From NCBI RefSeq assembly GCF_002218005.2, contig NZ_AP018678.1:1984001-2048000 (forward strand): DNA of 64,000 nucleotides. Direction: 5' to 3'. The DNA comes from Vibrio algivorus (GTDB lineage Bacteria > Pseudomonadota > Gammaproteobacteria > Enterobacterales > Vibrionaceae). Shown here one piece after another: positions 1 to 9,530 of the stretch; position 1 is the first letter of the stretch, and every line of letters begins with the position of its first letter. The translations under genes were made by a program, and so were the position numbers. The notes beneath the pieces were generated by a model. It had not been told where the DNA came from. It did no database searches and was given only the letters and a program-made list of their open reading frames with translations.

Positions 1-102
1 CATACTACAACTTGTACTATAGTTTGTCTCGTTGAAACCAAGCTCAGACACAGAAGTTTGAGTGTTGATTTTTATATCAAAGCAAAATTTAGGAGCAATA
101 AA

Positions 103-714
103 ATGGTACTAGTAGGTCGTCAAGCCCCAGATTTCACAGCAGCAGCAGTTCTAGGTAACGGTGAAATTGTTGATTCATTCAACTTTGCAGAATTCACTAA
201 AGGCAAGAAAGCCGTTGTTTTCTTCTACCCTCTAGACTTCACATTCGTTTGCCCATCAGAGCTAATCGCTTTCGATAAGCGTTTCGAAGATTTCCAAGCT
301 AAAGGCGTTGAAGTAATCGGTGTTTCTATCGATTCACAATTCTCACACAATGCATGGCGTAACACGGCTATCGCTGACGGCGGTATCGGCCAAGTTAAAT
401 ACCCTCTAGTTGCTGACGTTAAACACGAAATCGTTAAAGCATACGATGTTGAGCACCCAGAAGCAGGCGTTGCTTTCCGTGGTTCTTTCCTAATCGACGA
501 AGATGGTCTTGTACGTCACCAAGTAGTTAACGACCTTCCTCTAGGTCGTAATATCGATGAAATGCTACGCATGGTTGACGCACTAAACTTCCACCAAAAA
601 CACGGTGAAGTTTGCCCTGCACAATGGGAAGAAGGTAAAGCAGGTATGGATGCATCTCCAAAAGGTGTTGCTTCATTCCTATCTGAGCACTCAGATGACC
701 TAGGCAAAAAATAA
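103..714 (+). CDS. 2-Cys peroxiredoxin (AhpC/TSA family)
   Basis: Predicted cytosolic thiol peroxidase that reduces H2O2 and organic peroxides, recycled by thioredoxin or a similar reductase. The 203-residue product has the peroxidatic motif FVCPSE with Cys50 and the resolving motif EVCPAQW with Cys171, which defines typical 2-Cys enzymes; the length fits the family. The ATG at 103 is chosen because AGGAG lies at 91-95; an upstream in-frame TTG at 58 has no ribosome site. Codon choice looks strongly biased, as expected of an abundant protein. A terminator follows at 736. The physiological reductant and any OxyR control cannot be judged because the upstream region is cut by the window edge. 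Confidence 0.93.
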   Translation: MVLVGRQAPDFTAAAVLGNGEIVDSFNFAEFTKGKKAVVFFYPLDFTFVCPSELIAFDKRFEDFQAKGVEVIGVSIDSQFSHNAWRNTAIADGGIGQVKYPLVADVKHEIVKAYDVEHPEAGVAFRGSFLIDEDGLVRHQVVNDLPLGRNIDEMLRMVDALNFHQKHGEVCPAQWEEGKAGMDASPKGVASFLSEHSDDLGKK

Positions 715-735
715 TCTCGCCTAAATGATTTATTG

Positions 736-764
736 AGCCCTGCCATTGTGCAGGGCTTTTTTTA
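736..764 (+). terminator. Rho-independent terminator after the peroxiredoxin gene
   Basis: An 8-bp perfect stem (AGCCCTGC/GCAGGGCT) with a 6-nt loop is followed by a run of T, 22 bases after the peroxiredoxin stop codon. Confidence 0.9.
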
Positions 765-771
765 TTCTACA

Positions 772-829
772 ATATACCCAAATGACTTCGAGATGCAGAA
801 TTCACAACATCTTGAAATTACTGGATATA
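772..829. repeat. Short inverted copy of the TATACCCAA-type dispersed repeat
   Basis: TATACCCAAATGACTTCGAG at 774 is mirrored by an imperfect inverted copy ending GGATATA at 829. It is the same end sequence that bounds the larger element at 54603-54890. It looks like a minimal two-arm derivative of a MITE-like Vibrio repeat sitting between two genes. Confidence 0.65.
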
Positions 830-862
830 CACCATCAATTTATTAGCTTAGAGCAGCCTATC

Positions 863-1606
863 ATGACCATCGAATTAGAAGTCTGTATTGATAATTTAGA
901 ATCCCTACACCTTGCGATTGAGGGGGGGGCGACACGTATTGAACTATGCTCATCACTTGCGTTAGGAGGCTTAACCCCTAGCTATGGTTTTATGAAAAAA
1001 GCCGCGCAATACTCGAGCATTCCTATTTACGCGATGATTCGCCCTAGACAAGGTGACTTTTTGTATAGTGAGCAAGATGTTGAGTCGATGCTAGAAGACG
1101 TACTTTGCGCCAAACAAGCTGGCTTGCAAGGTATTGTGATTGGTGCACTTACCGCTGAAGGTGATGTTGATAAAATGATTTGTCAGCGACTTATCGAAGC
1201 AGCATCCGGCATGGGGGTGACCTTTCACCGAGCCATCGATCAATGTCGCGATCCTAAACAAGCATTAGAAGATATCGCTGAACTAGGTTGTGAGCGTATA
1301 TTAACATCCGGGTTGGCAAGTACAGCAAAACAAGGTATTAACGTTATCGCTGAAATGGTAGAACAAGCCCAAGGCCGATTTTCAATTATGGCTGGCGCAG
1401 GTGTCAACATTGATAACGCAGCACAAATAATTAAGCAGACTGGCATTCACGAGATTCACCTTTCTGGAAAGACAACCCGCCCTAGCCATATGAAACTTCA
1501 CATTGATAGCGCTAAAATGGGGTCAGATTCAGTCGATGACTTTGCAATTCCGGTAACCAATAAACAAACGATTCAATCGGTGAAACAGACTATCAATAAC
1601 ATTTAA
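863..1606 (+). CDS. cutC: CutC family protein
   Basis: CutC-family TIM-barrel protein of 247 residues, close to the 248 of E. coli CutC. It begins MTIELEVCIDNLES and carries the family stretch GGATRIELCSSLALGGLTPS near the N-terminus and FHRAIDQ in the middle. CutC was named for copper tolerance in E. coli, but that role is disputed and no enzymatic reaction is settled. The ATG at 863 matches the family N-terminus; an upstream in-frame start at 746 would add residues encoded by the intergenic repeat. It follows the peroxiredoxin gene but is separated from it by a terminator, so it probably has its own promoter. Confidence 0.85.
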   Translation: MTIELEVCIDNLESLHLAIEGGATRIELCSSLALGGLTPSYGFMKKAAQYSSIPIYAMIRPRQGDFLYSEQDVESMLEDVLCAKQAGLQGIVIGALTAEGDVDKMICQRLIEAASGMGVTFHRAIDQCRDPKQALEDIAELGCERILTSGLASTAKQGINVIAEMVEQAQGRFSIMAGAGVNIDNAAQIIKQTGIHEIHLSGKTTRPSHMKLHIDSAKMGSDSVDDFAIPVTNKQTIQSVKQTINNI

Positions 1607-1698
1607 AAAAACGGTCATTTCAGACTAACATTCCAACCGAATCAATATGGCGATCTCGATTGATCGTCATTTTCACAGTGAAAAGGTCAACACTCACC

Positions 1699-2391
1699 TT
1701 AAATTAAAGATTCTAAATACTCTTTATCGTGACGAACGTCTTTACCTTGTACAAAGTAAATAATATATTCACAGATGTTTTGACAGCGGTCGCCAACTCT
1801 TTCAATCGATTGAGCACAGGCAACAATCTGCATGACTTTGGGCACTGAACTAGGGTCTTGCATCATAAAATTGATCATCTGCTGTTGAACTTTTTTATGC
1901 TCCGCATCCAGTTTATCATCCATACGATATACCGTTGCGGCGGCTTGTACATCCATACGAGCAAAAGCATCTAACACCTGATGTAACATATTGACGGCCA
2001 TGCGCCCAAACGCTTCGACTGAAACAATCAGCGTTTCTTGTTTCGGAGCAAATGTTTCTTGTGCGACATGACTCAATTTGGTCGCGACATCACCAATTCG
2101 TTCAAGATCTGAAATAGTTTTAATGATCGCCATTACCAAACGTAAATCTTTTGCGGTTGGCTGCCTTTTAGCAATAATGCGTGTGCAAGCTTCATCAATC
2201 GCCACTTCCATTTGATTCACTTTGTCATCATTACGCTTAACCTTAGTCGCTAATTGAGAATCATGTTTATACAATGCGTGTAATGCCAATGAAAGCTGCT
2301 CTTCAACTAAGCCTCCCATCGCTAATACGTGAGTACGAATAGACTCAAGTTCGACATTAAACTGCCCCGAAATATGACGACCAAGTTGCAT
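1699..2391 (-). CDS. phoU: Phosphate signalling protein PhoU
   Basis: Last gene of the pstC-pstA-pstB-phoU operon. PhoU links the Pst transporter to the PhoR kinase and keeps the Pho regulon off when phosphate is plentiful. The 230-residue product is all-helical in appearance with two PhoU repeats, including the metal-binding type segments IKTISDLERIGDVATK (about 88-105) and AQSIERVGDRCQNICEYI (about 192-210). The start codon lies 18 bases past the pstB stop, with an AAGGA element upstream. Confidence 0.95.
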   Translation of the reverse strand: MQLGRHISGQFNVELESIRTHVLAMGGLVEEQLSLALHALYKHDSQLATKVKRNDDKVNQMEVAIDEACTRIIAKRQPTAKDLRLVMAIIKTISDLERIGDVATKLSHVAQETFAPKQETLIVSVEAFGRMAVNMLHQVLDAFARMDVQAAATVYRMDDKLDAEHKKVQQQMINFMMQDPSSVPKVMQIVACAQSIERVGDRCQNICEYIIYFVQGKDVRHDKEYLESLI

Positions 2392-2409
2392 GTTATTTAA
2401 AATCCTTAT

Positions 2410-3228
2410 TTAACCGTATCGGCCAGTAATATAATCTTCGGTTTTCTTCATTTTTGGCGATGTGAAGATCGAATCAGTATCACTATATTCCACTAGTTGT
2501 CCCATATGCACAAAAGCAGTGTGATCACTGACTCGCGCAGCTTGTTGCATGTTATGTGTAACAATCACCACTGTGTACTTTGTTTTTAATTCTGAAATCA
2601 ACTCTTCAATCGTCAAAGTCGAAATAGGGTCCAAAGCGGATGTCGGCTCATCAAGTAATAAGACTTCAGGCTCAATGGCGATAGCCCGAGCAATCACTAA
2701 ACGTTGCTGTTGACCACCTGACAATCCAAAAGCATTTTCATGTAAACGATCTTTTACTTCAGTCCATAAGGCTGCCGCTCGTAATGAACGTTCAACCGCA
2801 TCATCTAAAGAACGAGAATCTTTTATCCCTTGCAAACGTAATCCATACACCACATTTTCATAAATCGATTTAGGGAAAGGATTAGGACGTTGGAATACCA
2901 TCCCCACTCGTCGACGCAAACTCGCGACATCGACATTAGGGTGATAAATATTATTACCATTTAAAAGAACCTCTCCTTCTACTCGGCAACCATCCACTAA
3001 ATCATTCATACGGTTAATACAGCGCAATAAAGTTGATTTACCACAACCAGAAGGCCCGATAAAAGCCGTCACCTTACCTTTAGGAATACGCATACTAATA
3101 TCTTTCAAAGCTTGAGCTTTATGGTAAAACAAGTTCAAAGCATCAATAGAAATTGCCGTTTGTTTTTCGGTTAGCTTATGAACATCTAAAGGTTCTGGAT
3201 ATCCAAGTGCCGAATGAATCGAAAGCAT
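2410..3228 (-). CDS. pstB: Phosphate ABC transporter ATPase PstB
   Basis: ATP-hydrolysing subunit of the high-affinity phosphate importer, on the cytoplasmic face of the PstA/PstC pore. The 272 residues hold a Walker A motif GPSGCGKST, the ABC signature LSGGQQQRL and Walker B VLLLDEPTSALD, followed by the switch histidine in VIVTHNMQQA. A single base separates its start from the pstA stop, so the two are probably translationally coupled. The N-terminus carries about 20 extra residues before the ABC fold, and a shorter start is possible. Confidence 0.96.
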   Translation of the reverse strand: MLSIHSALGYPEPLDVHKLTEKQTAISIDALNLFYHKAQALKDISMRIPKGKVTAFIGPSGCGKSTLLRCINRMNDLVDGCRVEGEVLLNGNNIYHPNVDVASLRRRVGMVFQRPNPFPKSIYENVVYGLRLQGIKDSRSLDDAVERSLRAAALWTEVKDRLHENAFGLSGGQQQRLVIARAIAIEPEVLLLDEPTSALDPISTLTIEELISELKTKYTVVIVTHNMQQAARVSDHTAFVHMGQLVEYSDTDSIFTSPKMKKTEDYITGRYG

Positions 3229-3229
3229 A

Positions 3230-4921
3230 TTAATCGTTTCCTAATATCTTAAACTTTTCACGTAAATTATTACGGATCATAATCGCAGTGATATTGAGAC
3301 CTACCACTACAGTGATCAATAAAAATGACGTCGCAAACACCAACGGTCTTGCCGCCTCAATATTCGGCGTTTGAAAACCAACATCATAAACGTGAAAGCC
3401 AAGATGCATAAATTTTCTTTCTAAATGTAAGTATGGGAAATTACCATCAACCGGTAAATTAGAAGCAAGTTTCACTACCCCCACCAGCATCAAAGGTGCG
3501 ACTTCCCCAGCTGCCCTCGCAACTGCGAGAATTAATCCCGTCATGATCGCTGGACTAACCATAGGCAGCACGGTCCTCCATAGCGTTTCAAACTTGGTTG
3601 CCCCTAGAGCATAAGAACCATGCCGAACAGAGTTAGGGACACGAGCAAGCCCTTCTTCTGTGGCAACGATCACCACAGGTAAGGTTAATATTGCTAACGT
3701 CATAGCAGACCATAGCAAACCAGGAGTACCAAACGTCGGTGTCGGTAATGTATCAGAGTAGAACAGCTCATCAATCGAACTGCCTATGGTATACACAAAA
3801 AAACCTAGACCAAATACACCATAGACAATCGATGGGACACCGGCAAGATTAACCACCGAGATCCGAATCAGTCGTGTTAGCATCGTATTTCTAGCGTACT
3901 CATGCAGATAAATAGCAGCAATCACACCAAGAGGCATCACCACCACCGACATGATAATAACTAATAATACTGTACCGAAAATGGCAGGAAATACCCCTCC
4001 TTCTGAATTCGATTCTCTTGGGTTATCGAGTAAAAATTTTCCAACTTGCTTAGCCCAATGATGAGCTTTTTCAACCCAACTCATTGCATTGGGATACCAA
4101 ACATCCAATATTGACTCTAAAGGTAAGGAAATAATCTCACCTTTCATATCTTTCACTAACACTCGTGCTGATGATAATTGTTCTTGTAATGCTAAGATCT
4201 TATTTTCAGCCAGAGTAAACTTAGCCTCTAATTCATCTTGGCGTTGATATAAGGTTTTGAGATAAGCGGCTGTCGCTTGACCTTCTTGCTGCTTTAATCG
4301 CTTCTCAACTCGTAACTTATTCAGTTGTTGAGTTACTCCTTGCAACTCATTTTGCAAAACATCATCAATTTGATCCCGAACCGCATCAGCACTTTGTAGA
4401 GCAAGCCCAATGTGCTTAGGTAGTGAGTTTTTATAAACATGCCCTTCACTTTCAAGTGACACGGGTTGACCAAAAAAGTCCCCAGAACGTGTACGTTCAA
4501 AAACAGCAAGATCTTGAGGTGTATCTTGGTGATGCAAATCTATTTCTAATACCGAAATAAAATCTCGTGGATAAATATCGCGATTAGCCACTTTGATCGA
4601 TAATCTCTGCGCTTGCCCTGATTGCAATACCGAGTCTGGCCACTGCCTATCTTGATTTGATAACTGATCAAGAGAAACATAATTTTGCTGATAAATCTGA
4701 CCTATCAAGTGCTGACCATGCTCGTCTTGCCATTGATATAAAGGCGTAGGCCAAAAGTACACCAGCCCCTTCCAACCAATTAATAACAACAGACCTAATA
4801 CTGAGATAAGGCTAATACTCACAGCACCAGCTGTCAGCCATACCCAAGGATTGCCAGATTTAATCCAAGTAAATTGATAACCGCTTAACATTGCAGCCCC
4901 CTGACTCCAAATATCAAGCAA
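3230..4921 (-). CDS. pstA: Phosphate ABC transporter permease PstA, long form
   Basis: One of the two membrane channel subunits of the Pst phosphate importer. At 563 residues it is nearly twice E. coli PstA (about 296). After an N-terminal membrane segment (about 30-52) comes a largely soluble, coiled-coil-rich region (about 190-250, rich in E, K, Q and L), then the usual permease domain (about 300-560) with the EAA-type loop SYALGATKFETLWRTVLP. Long PstA proteins occur in other gammaproteobacteria; the job of the extra domain is not known to me. It lies 15 bases after pstC. Confidence 0.93.
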   Translation of the reverse strand: MLDIWSQGAAMLSGYQFTWIKSGNPWVWLTAGAVSISLISVLGLLLLIGWKGLVYFWPTPLYQWQDEHGQHLIGQIYQQNYVSLDQLSNQDRQWPDSVLQSGQAQRLSIKVANRDIYPRDFISVLEIDLHHQDTPQDLAVFERTRSGDFFGQPVSLESEGHVYKNSLPKHIGLALQSADAVRDQIDDVLQNELQGVTQQLNKLRVEKRLKQQEGQATAAYLKTLYQRQDELEAKFTLAENKILALQEQLSSARVLVKDMKGEIISLPLESILDVWYPNAMSWVEKAHHWAKQVGKFLLDNPRESNSEGGVFPAIFGTVLLVIIMSVVVMPLGVIAAIYLHEYARNTMLTRLIRISVVNLAGVPSIVYGVFGLGFFVYTIGSSIDELFYSDTLPTPTFGTPGLLWSAMTLAILTLPVVIVATEEGLARVPNSVRHGSYALGATKFETLWRTVLPMVSPAIMTGLILAVARAAGEVAPLMLVGVVKLASNLPVDGNFPYLHLERKFMHLGFHVYDVGFQTPNIEAARPLVFATSFLLITVVVGLNITAIMIRNNLREKFKILGND

Positions 4922-4936
4922 CCTTTTGTCGTTGAG

Positions 4937-7228
4937 CTATAAAGCACTGTACTTATCCCTTAAACGTTGACGGATTAGCTCTGCTATCGAGTTGACGACA
5001 AAGGTAAAAATAAACAATAAAAAAGCCGATAAAAACAACAACCTGAAATGAGAACTTCCAACTTCCGATTCCGGCATCTCAATCGCAATATTAGCGGACA
5101 GCGTACGCATACCTTCAAAAATATTCCAATCCATCACAGGGGTATTACCAGTTGCCATCAAGACAATCATAGTTTCACCAACCGCACGCCCTAATCCCAT
5201 CATTACCGCTGAGAATATCCCTGGGGATGCCGTTACTAAAACCACAGTAGTTAAACATTGCCACGGGGTCGCACCAAGTGCACTAGCACCATCAGATAAG
5301 TGTTTTGGTACCGAAAATATAGCATCTTCAGCAATCGTAAAAATGGTTGGGATCACCGCAAACCCCATTGCAAAACCGACAATTAATGCATTTCTTTGAT
5401 CAAAATCGACGCCCATATTGGCCATAAATAGCCGAACATCTCCACCAAATAGCCAAGATTCAAAGTAATGACCATAACTGAATATTAACCATGCAAACCC
5501 CATCATTACAGGCACTAAAAATAAAGCTATCCAACCTTGATATTCACCGAGCCCAGTAAATTTTCGAACCGCTTGCCACAATAGTGCTGTAAGTAGAATA
5601 ACCATAGGCAACAACACTATAAACAGTACGGTATTTAATAAATTTAACTCAACGATTGGGGCTAACCATAGGCCAGCAAGAAAACCAATAATCACCGTCG
5701 GCAGGGCTTCCATTAACTCGATTGTCGGTTTTACATAACGGCGCATCCCTGGCGTCATAAAATACGCAGTATAAACCGCGCCACAAACTGAAATTGGCAC
5801 GGCAAAAATCATAGCAAATAATGCTGATTTTAAAGTACCAAAAGCGATAGGAACCAGGCTAAATTTCGCTTCAAAATCATTACTAGCAGCAGTAGATTGC
5901 CAAATAAATTCAGGCTCAGGATACCCCTCATACCAGACTTTTTGCCACAAAGAGGTAAAGGTAATATCTGGATGAGGATTATCTATCTTAAATAGCGATA
6001 ATTTGTCTTGAAATGCGGTCATTAAAAACTGCTCATTAGGTGACGTTGCAGCTGTAATAGGAGGCGTTTGAGCAATTTTTTTCGAAAACACTTTATTATC
6101 AGATGTGGTATAAAAATTATTTACTCGGCCAGTGTCATCAAATAGAAAAAAACCTTTTCGGTAAAACTCCGGTAAAACAAAAGCCGGTGTTGCTTTACTT
6201 CCTGAATCAAAATCACGAATTTGAGTAAACTGACGCTTACCATCTTTCAACACATCAAACCATTGGGAAACCTTACCATCGGATTGAGTGATCAAAACGG
6301 AGTAAGCTCCTGGAAGTAGATCTAAATTAACACCTTGTACCGATGATGACTTTTCTTTTTGAGTATCATGCTTAGTAGAAGCATTCTCTAAAGCGACAGT
6401 TTCTCGTAGTTGAAAACCCACATCATTACGCTTTAAAACACTAATCGAATCAGGATATAACACATATAGTGTTTTTCCATCTGGTGTGAGAACAAAATCA
6501 GTCACCTTTGAGGATATCGTGGGCAGGTTAAGTGGAGTACTTTGCCAATGTGACTCAACATCCCCAAATTGTGAAGAATTTTGATAACCGAGAGCACGCC
6601 ATTCCCCATTTTGGTTAATACCAATAAAGGTCGCCTGATCTGTCTGTATAGAAAAATCAAACTGACGAATCGCTACCCCATCACTATCGAGGGAAACCGG
6701 GGTATCAGCAAAAGAACTAAAGCTTGGGGAAGATTGACGCCCACCCGCGGTAAACACAGTCGAAAACTTAGGTCGCACCGCGTAGATCCCTCCTTGGTTA
6801 TCAGTATAAGCATACCAACGAGAGCTGGTTTCAGCCTCCTTGAAGGCTACTGGGTGGTCAACAATTTGGTTTACCAATAACGGAGTGTTATTTTGATTTG
6901 TCTCAATAGGAGAATTCAAGGATTGGTTTAGTACAAAGAAAATCAATTGTCCATCTTCAGTAAAACGAAAAGCCGTTCTACCATCATCATCTATACCAAC
7001 AGCAACGGTTTTATTTATGGTGTGATTATCCGTAAGTAAATATTCACTTTTTAACTTTATGGTTGCAGGAGAAAATATTGGTGCAATCACCATAATCAAA
7101 TAGAAAATCAGTAATACTAAAGCGATAAGAACACTGATACCTCCCAGTTTAATCACCGAGCTTGCAAAGCGATCTGTCAGCCAGCGCCTTTTATCTCGTT
7201 GTTGAAAGAAAGTATCGACTTGAGCCAT
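4937..7228 (-). CDS. pstC: Phosphate ABC transporter permease PstC, long form
   Basis: Second channel subunit and first gene of the pst operon. The product has about 763 residues, against about 319 for E. coli PstC. One N-terminal membrane helix (about 27-50) is followed by some 400 residues of predicted extracytoplasmic, beta-rich sequence (pattern reminiscent of a propeller, my inference) and then the permease domain (about 455-760) with the EAA loop GASALGATPWQCLTTVVL. The start is placed at the ATG giving MAQVDTFFQQ; an ATG three codons upstream overlaps the likely ribosome site. A Pho box lies just upstream at 7248-7280. Confidence 0.92.
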   Translation of the reverse strand: MAQVDTFFQQRDKRRWLTDRFASSVIKLGGISVLIALVLLIFYLIMVIAPIFSPATIKLKSEYLLTDNHTINKTVAVGIDDDGRTAFRFTEDGQLIFFVLNQSLNSPIETNQNNTPLLVNQIVDHPVAFKEAETSSRWYAYTDNQGGIYAVRPKFSTVFTAGGRQSSPSFSSFADTPVSLDSDGVAIRQFDFSIQTDQATFIGINQNGEWRALGYQNSSQFGDVESHWQSTPLNLPTISSKVTDFVLTPDGKTLYVLYPDSISVLKRNDVGFQLRETVALENASTKHDTQKEKSSSVQGVNLDLLPGAYSVLITQSDGKVSQWFDVLKDGKRQFTQIRDFDSGSKATPAFVLPEFYRKGFFLFDDTGRVNNFYTTSDNKVFSKKIAQTPPITAATSPNEQFLMTAFQDKLSLFKIDNPHPDITFTSLWQKVWYEGYPEPEFIWQSTAASNDFEAKFSLVPIAFGTLKSALFAMIFAVPISVCGAVYTAYFMTPGMRRYVKPTIELMEALPTVIIGFLAGLWLAPIVELNLLNTVLFIVLLPMVILLTALLWQAVRKFTGLGEYQGWIALFLVPVMMGFAWLIFSYGHYFESWLFGGDVRLFMANMGVDFDQRNALIVGFAMGFAVIPTIFTIAEDAIFSVPKHLSDGASALGATPWQCLTTVVLVTASPGIFSAVMMGLGRAVGETMIVLMATGNTPVMDWNIFEGMRTLSANIAIEMPESEVGSSHFRLLFLSAFLLFIFTFVVNSIAELIRQRLRDKYSAL

Positions 7229-7247
7229 GTTCCACATTACCTTTTTT

Positions 7248-7280
7248 GATTGATGACATAATATGTCGATTGTGTGACAG
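7248..7280 (-). promoter_or_regulatory. Pho box upstream of pstC
   Basis: Read on the minus strand there are three consecutive 11-bp units, CTGTCACACAA, TCGACATATTA and TGTCATCAATC. This matches the PhoB recognition pattern of CTGTCAT-like 7-mers at 11-bp spacing. It lies 20-52 bases before the pstC start, so the promoter is close and the leader short. PhoB control of pst is established in E. coli; here it is inferred from the repeat. Confidence 0.8.
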
Positions 7281-7444
7281 TTTTATTACTATACTTTGAT
7301 TTGTGCTTGATTTTACTGCTATTGCTTCTTTATATAAGCCTCATTGAAATAAAAATGTCACAAAAAACCACTAACTTACTCTTAGATATGGTAAAGGATT
7401 CCATTCTCTCTCCTCTTCTCCACTAATACATGCTGGATGGTACA

Positions 7445-9520
7445 ATGAGCTCCGAGAAACTCTACATAGAAAAAGAACTAAGTTGGCTATCTTTTAATGA
7501 ACGCGTTTTACAAGAAGCGGCCGACAAAACAGTTCCGCTGATTGAACGTGTGCGTTTTTTAGGGATCTTTTCTAGTAATTTAGATGAGTTTTATAAAGTT
7601 CGCTTTGCTGATGTAAAACGCCGCATTTTAATCAGCCAAGAAAGTAGTAGCAACGACAGCCCTAAACACCTTTTAACCAAGATGCAGTCGAAAGTATTAA
7701 AGCTTAACCAAAAATTTGACGAATTGTATAACGAATTAATACTCGAAATGGCCCGACGCCGCATATTTTTAGTCAATGAATCACAGTTACAAGAATCTCA
7801 ACAAAAATGGATCAAAAAATACTTCCAACGAGAAGTGCTTCCTCACATCACCCCATTTTTAATGAATAAAGATACCGATGTACTGAGTTTTTTAAAGGAT
7901 GAACATTCCTATCTTACTGTTGAAATTATTCATCAAGATCAAAAGAATTATGCCTTAATTGATATTCCAACCGATCATCTTCCACGCTTCATTATGGTAC
8001 CGGAGCAAAAAGGGAAGAGACGTAAAACCATAATATTACTTGATAATATTATTCGCTTTTGTCTTGATGATATTTTCAAAGGCTTCTTTGAATACGATGA
8101 ACTCAATAGCTACACCATGACTATGACTCGTGACGCTGAATATGATTTACGGCATGAGGTTGAACACAGTCTATTAGAGCAGATGTCTGAAGGGGTCAAT
8201 CAACGTCTTACCGCTATGCCTGTACGACTAGTCTATCAAAGAGATATGCCGGAAGATCTTCTGAAATATTTATGTGAAAAGCTCAATATGAGTAGCTATG
8301 ACAGCTTAATTCCTGGTGGTCGTTATCATAACTTCAAAGATTTCACTGGTTTTCCTAATGTGGGAAGAGATTACTTAGAAAACAAACCATTAGTTCCTCT
8401 TAAATGTGCTGACTTTGATGGATATCCAAATAACTTTGAAGCCATCAGCGCGCAAGATATTTTATTGTATTACCCGTACCATAGTTTTGACCATATTACC
8501 GAGTTAGTTCGGCAAGCATCCTTTGACCCTAAAGTGATCAGTATCAAAATCAATATTTATCGTGTTGCGAAGAACTCAAAATTGATGAATTCATTGATGG
8601 ATGCTGTACATAACAAAAAGAAAGTCACCGTTGTGGTTGAGCTACAAGCTCGCTTTGATGAAGAAGCCAATATTGAATGGGCTAAATTACTAACGGATGC
8701 TGGTGTTCATGTTATTTTCGGTGCCCCAGGATTAAAAATACACTCAAAGTTATTACTCATTACTCGTAGAGAAGATGATGAATTAAAGCGCTACGCTCAT
8801 ATTGGTACGGGTAATTTTCACGAAAAAACTGCTCGAATTTATACCGACTTCGCTTTATTAACCGCAGATCCACAATTAACCGCTGAAGTACGTAATGTCT
8901 TTGGTTATATTGAAAATCCATATCGTCCAGTGCGTTTTACTCAGCTTATGGTGTCACCGCGTAATGCTCGGCAACAAATTTATAAGTTGATAGACAGTGA
9001 AATAGCGATTGCGAAAGAAGGTCGTCCTGCAGGTATCACCTTAAAAGTAAACAACTTAGTCGATAAAGGACTCGTCAATAAGCTGTATGGAGCGAGCAAT
9101 GCTGGTGTTAAAATTCGCATGATCATTCGCGGAATGTGCTCACTCGTTCCAGGAATCCCAGGAGTTAGTGAGAATATTTCGGTCATCAGCATCATCGATC
9201 GCTTTTTAGAACACCCTAGGGTAATTGTGACTGAAAATGATGGCGATCCAAAAGTTTATATTTCTTCAGCCGACTGGATGACACGTAACTTAGATTATCG
9301 AATTGAAGTCGCAACCCCTATCCATTCTCAAAGATTAAAGCAACGGATCATCGATATTCTCAATATTCATTTTATTGATACCGTCAAAGCCAGACGTATT
9401 GATAAAGAAATGAGTAACAGCTATGTACCACGTGGTAATCGAAAAAAAGTCCGTTCACAAATTGCTATTTATGATTATTTAAAGCAAATTGAAAGAAAGT
9501 CTCGTTTAAAAACAGAATAA
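7445..9520 (+). CDS. ppk: Polyphosphate kinase 1
   Basis: Reversibly polymerises the ATP gamma-phosphate into inorganic polyphosphate at the inner face of the membrane. The 691-residue product starts MSSEKLYIEKELSWLSFNER, the typical PPK1 N-terminus, and has the two catalytic histidine regions KIHSKLLLITRRE and HIGTGNFHEKTARIYTDF. The ATG at 7445 is preferred to one 15 bases upstream because it aligns with E. coli PPK (688 residues). It is divergent from pstC and is followed after 10 bases by ppx. A lone TGTCACA half-site at 7355 lies upstream, but I see no full Pho box facing ppk. Confidence 0.96.
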   Translation: MSSEKLYIEKELSWLSFNERVLQEAADKTVPLIERVRFLGIFSSNLDEFYKVRFADVKRRILISQESSSNDSPKHLLTKMQSKVLKLNQKFDELYNELILEMARRRIFLVNESQLQESQQKWIKKYFQREVLPHITPFLMNKDTDVLSFLKDEHSYLTVEIIHQDQKNYALIDIPTDHLPRFIMVPEQKGKRRKTIILLDNIIRFCLDDIFKGFFEYDELNSYTMTMTRDAEYDLRHEVEHSLLEQMSEGVNQRLTAMPVRLVYQRDMPEDLLKYLCEKLNMSSYDSLIPGGRYHNFKDFTGFPNVGRDYLENKPLVPLKCADFDGYPNNFEAISAQDILLYYPYHSFDHITELVRQASFDPKVISIKINIYRVAKNSKLMNSLMDAVHNKKKVTVVVELQARFDEEANIEWAKLLTDAGVHVIFGAPGLKIHSKLLLITRREDDELKRYAHIGTGNFHEKTARIYTDFALLTADPQLTAEVRNVFGYIENPYRPVRFTQLMVSPRNARQQIYKLIDSEIAIAKEGRPAGITLKVNNLVDKGLVNKLYGASNAGVKIRMIIRGMCSLVPGIPGVSENISVISIIDRFLEHPRVIVTENDGDPKVYISSADWMTRNLDYRIEVATPIHSQRLKQRIIDILNIHFIDTVKARRIDKEMSNSYVPRGNRKKVRSQIAIYDYLKQIERKSRLKTE

Positions 9521-9530
9521 ATAGGTATTT

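Noticed and set aside
7330..7400. Pho box facing ppk
   Set aside because: Only one TGTCACA half-site is visible, with no second unit at 11-bp spacing.
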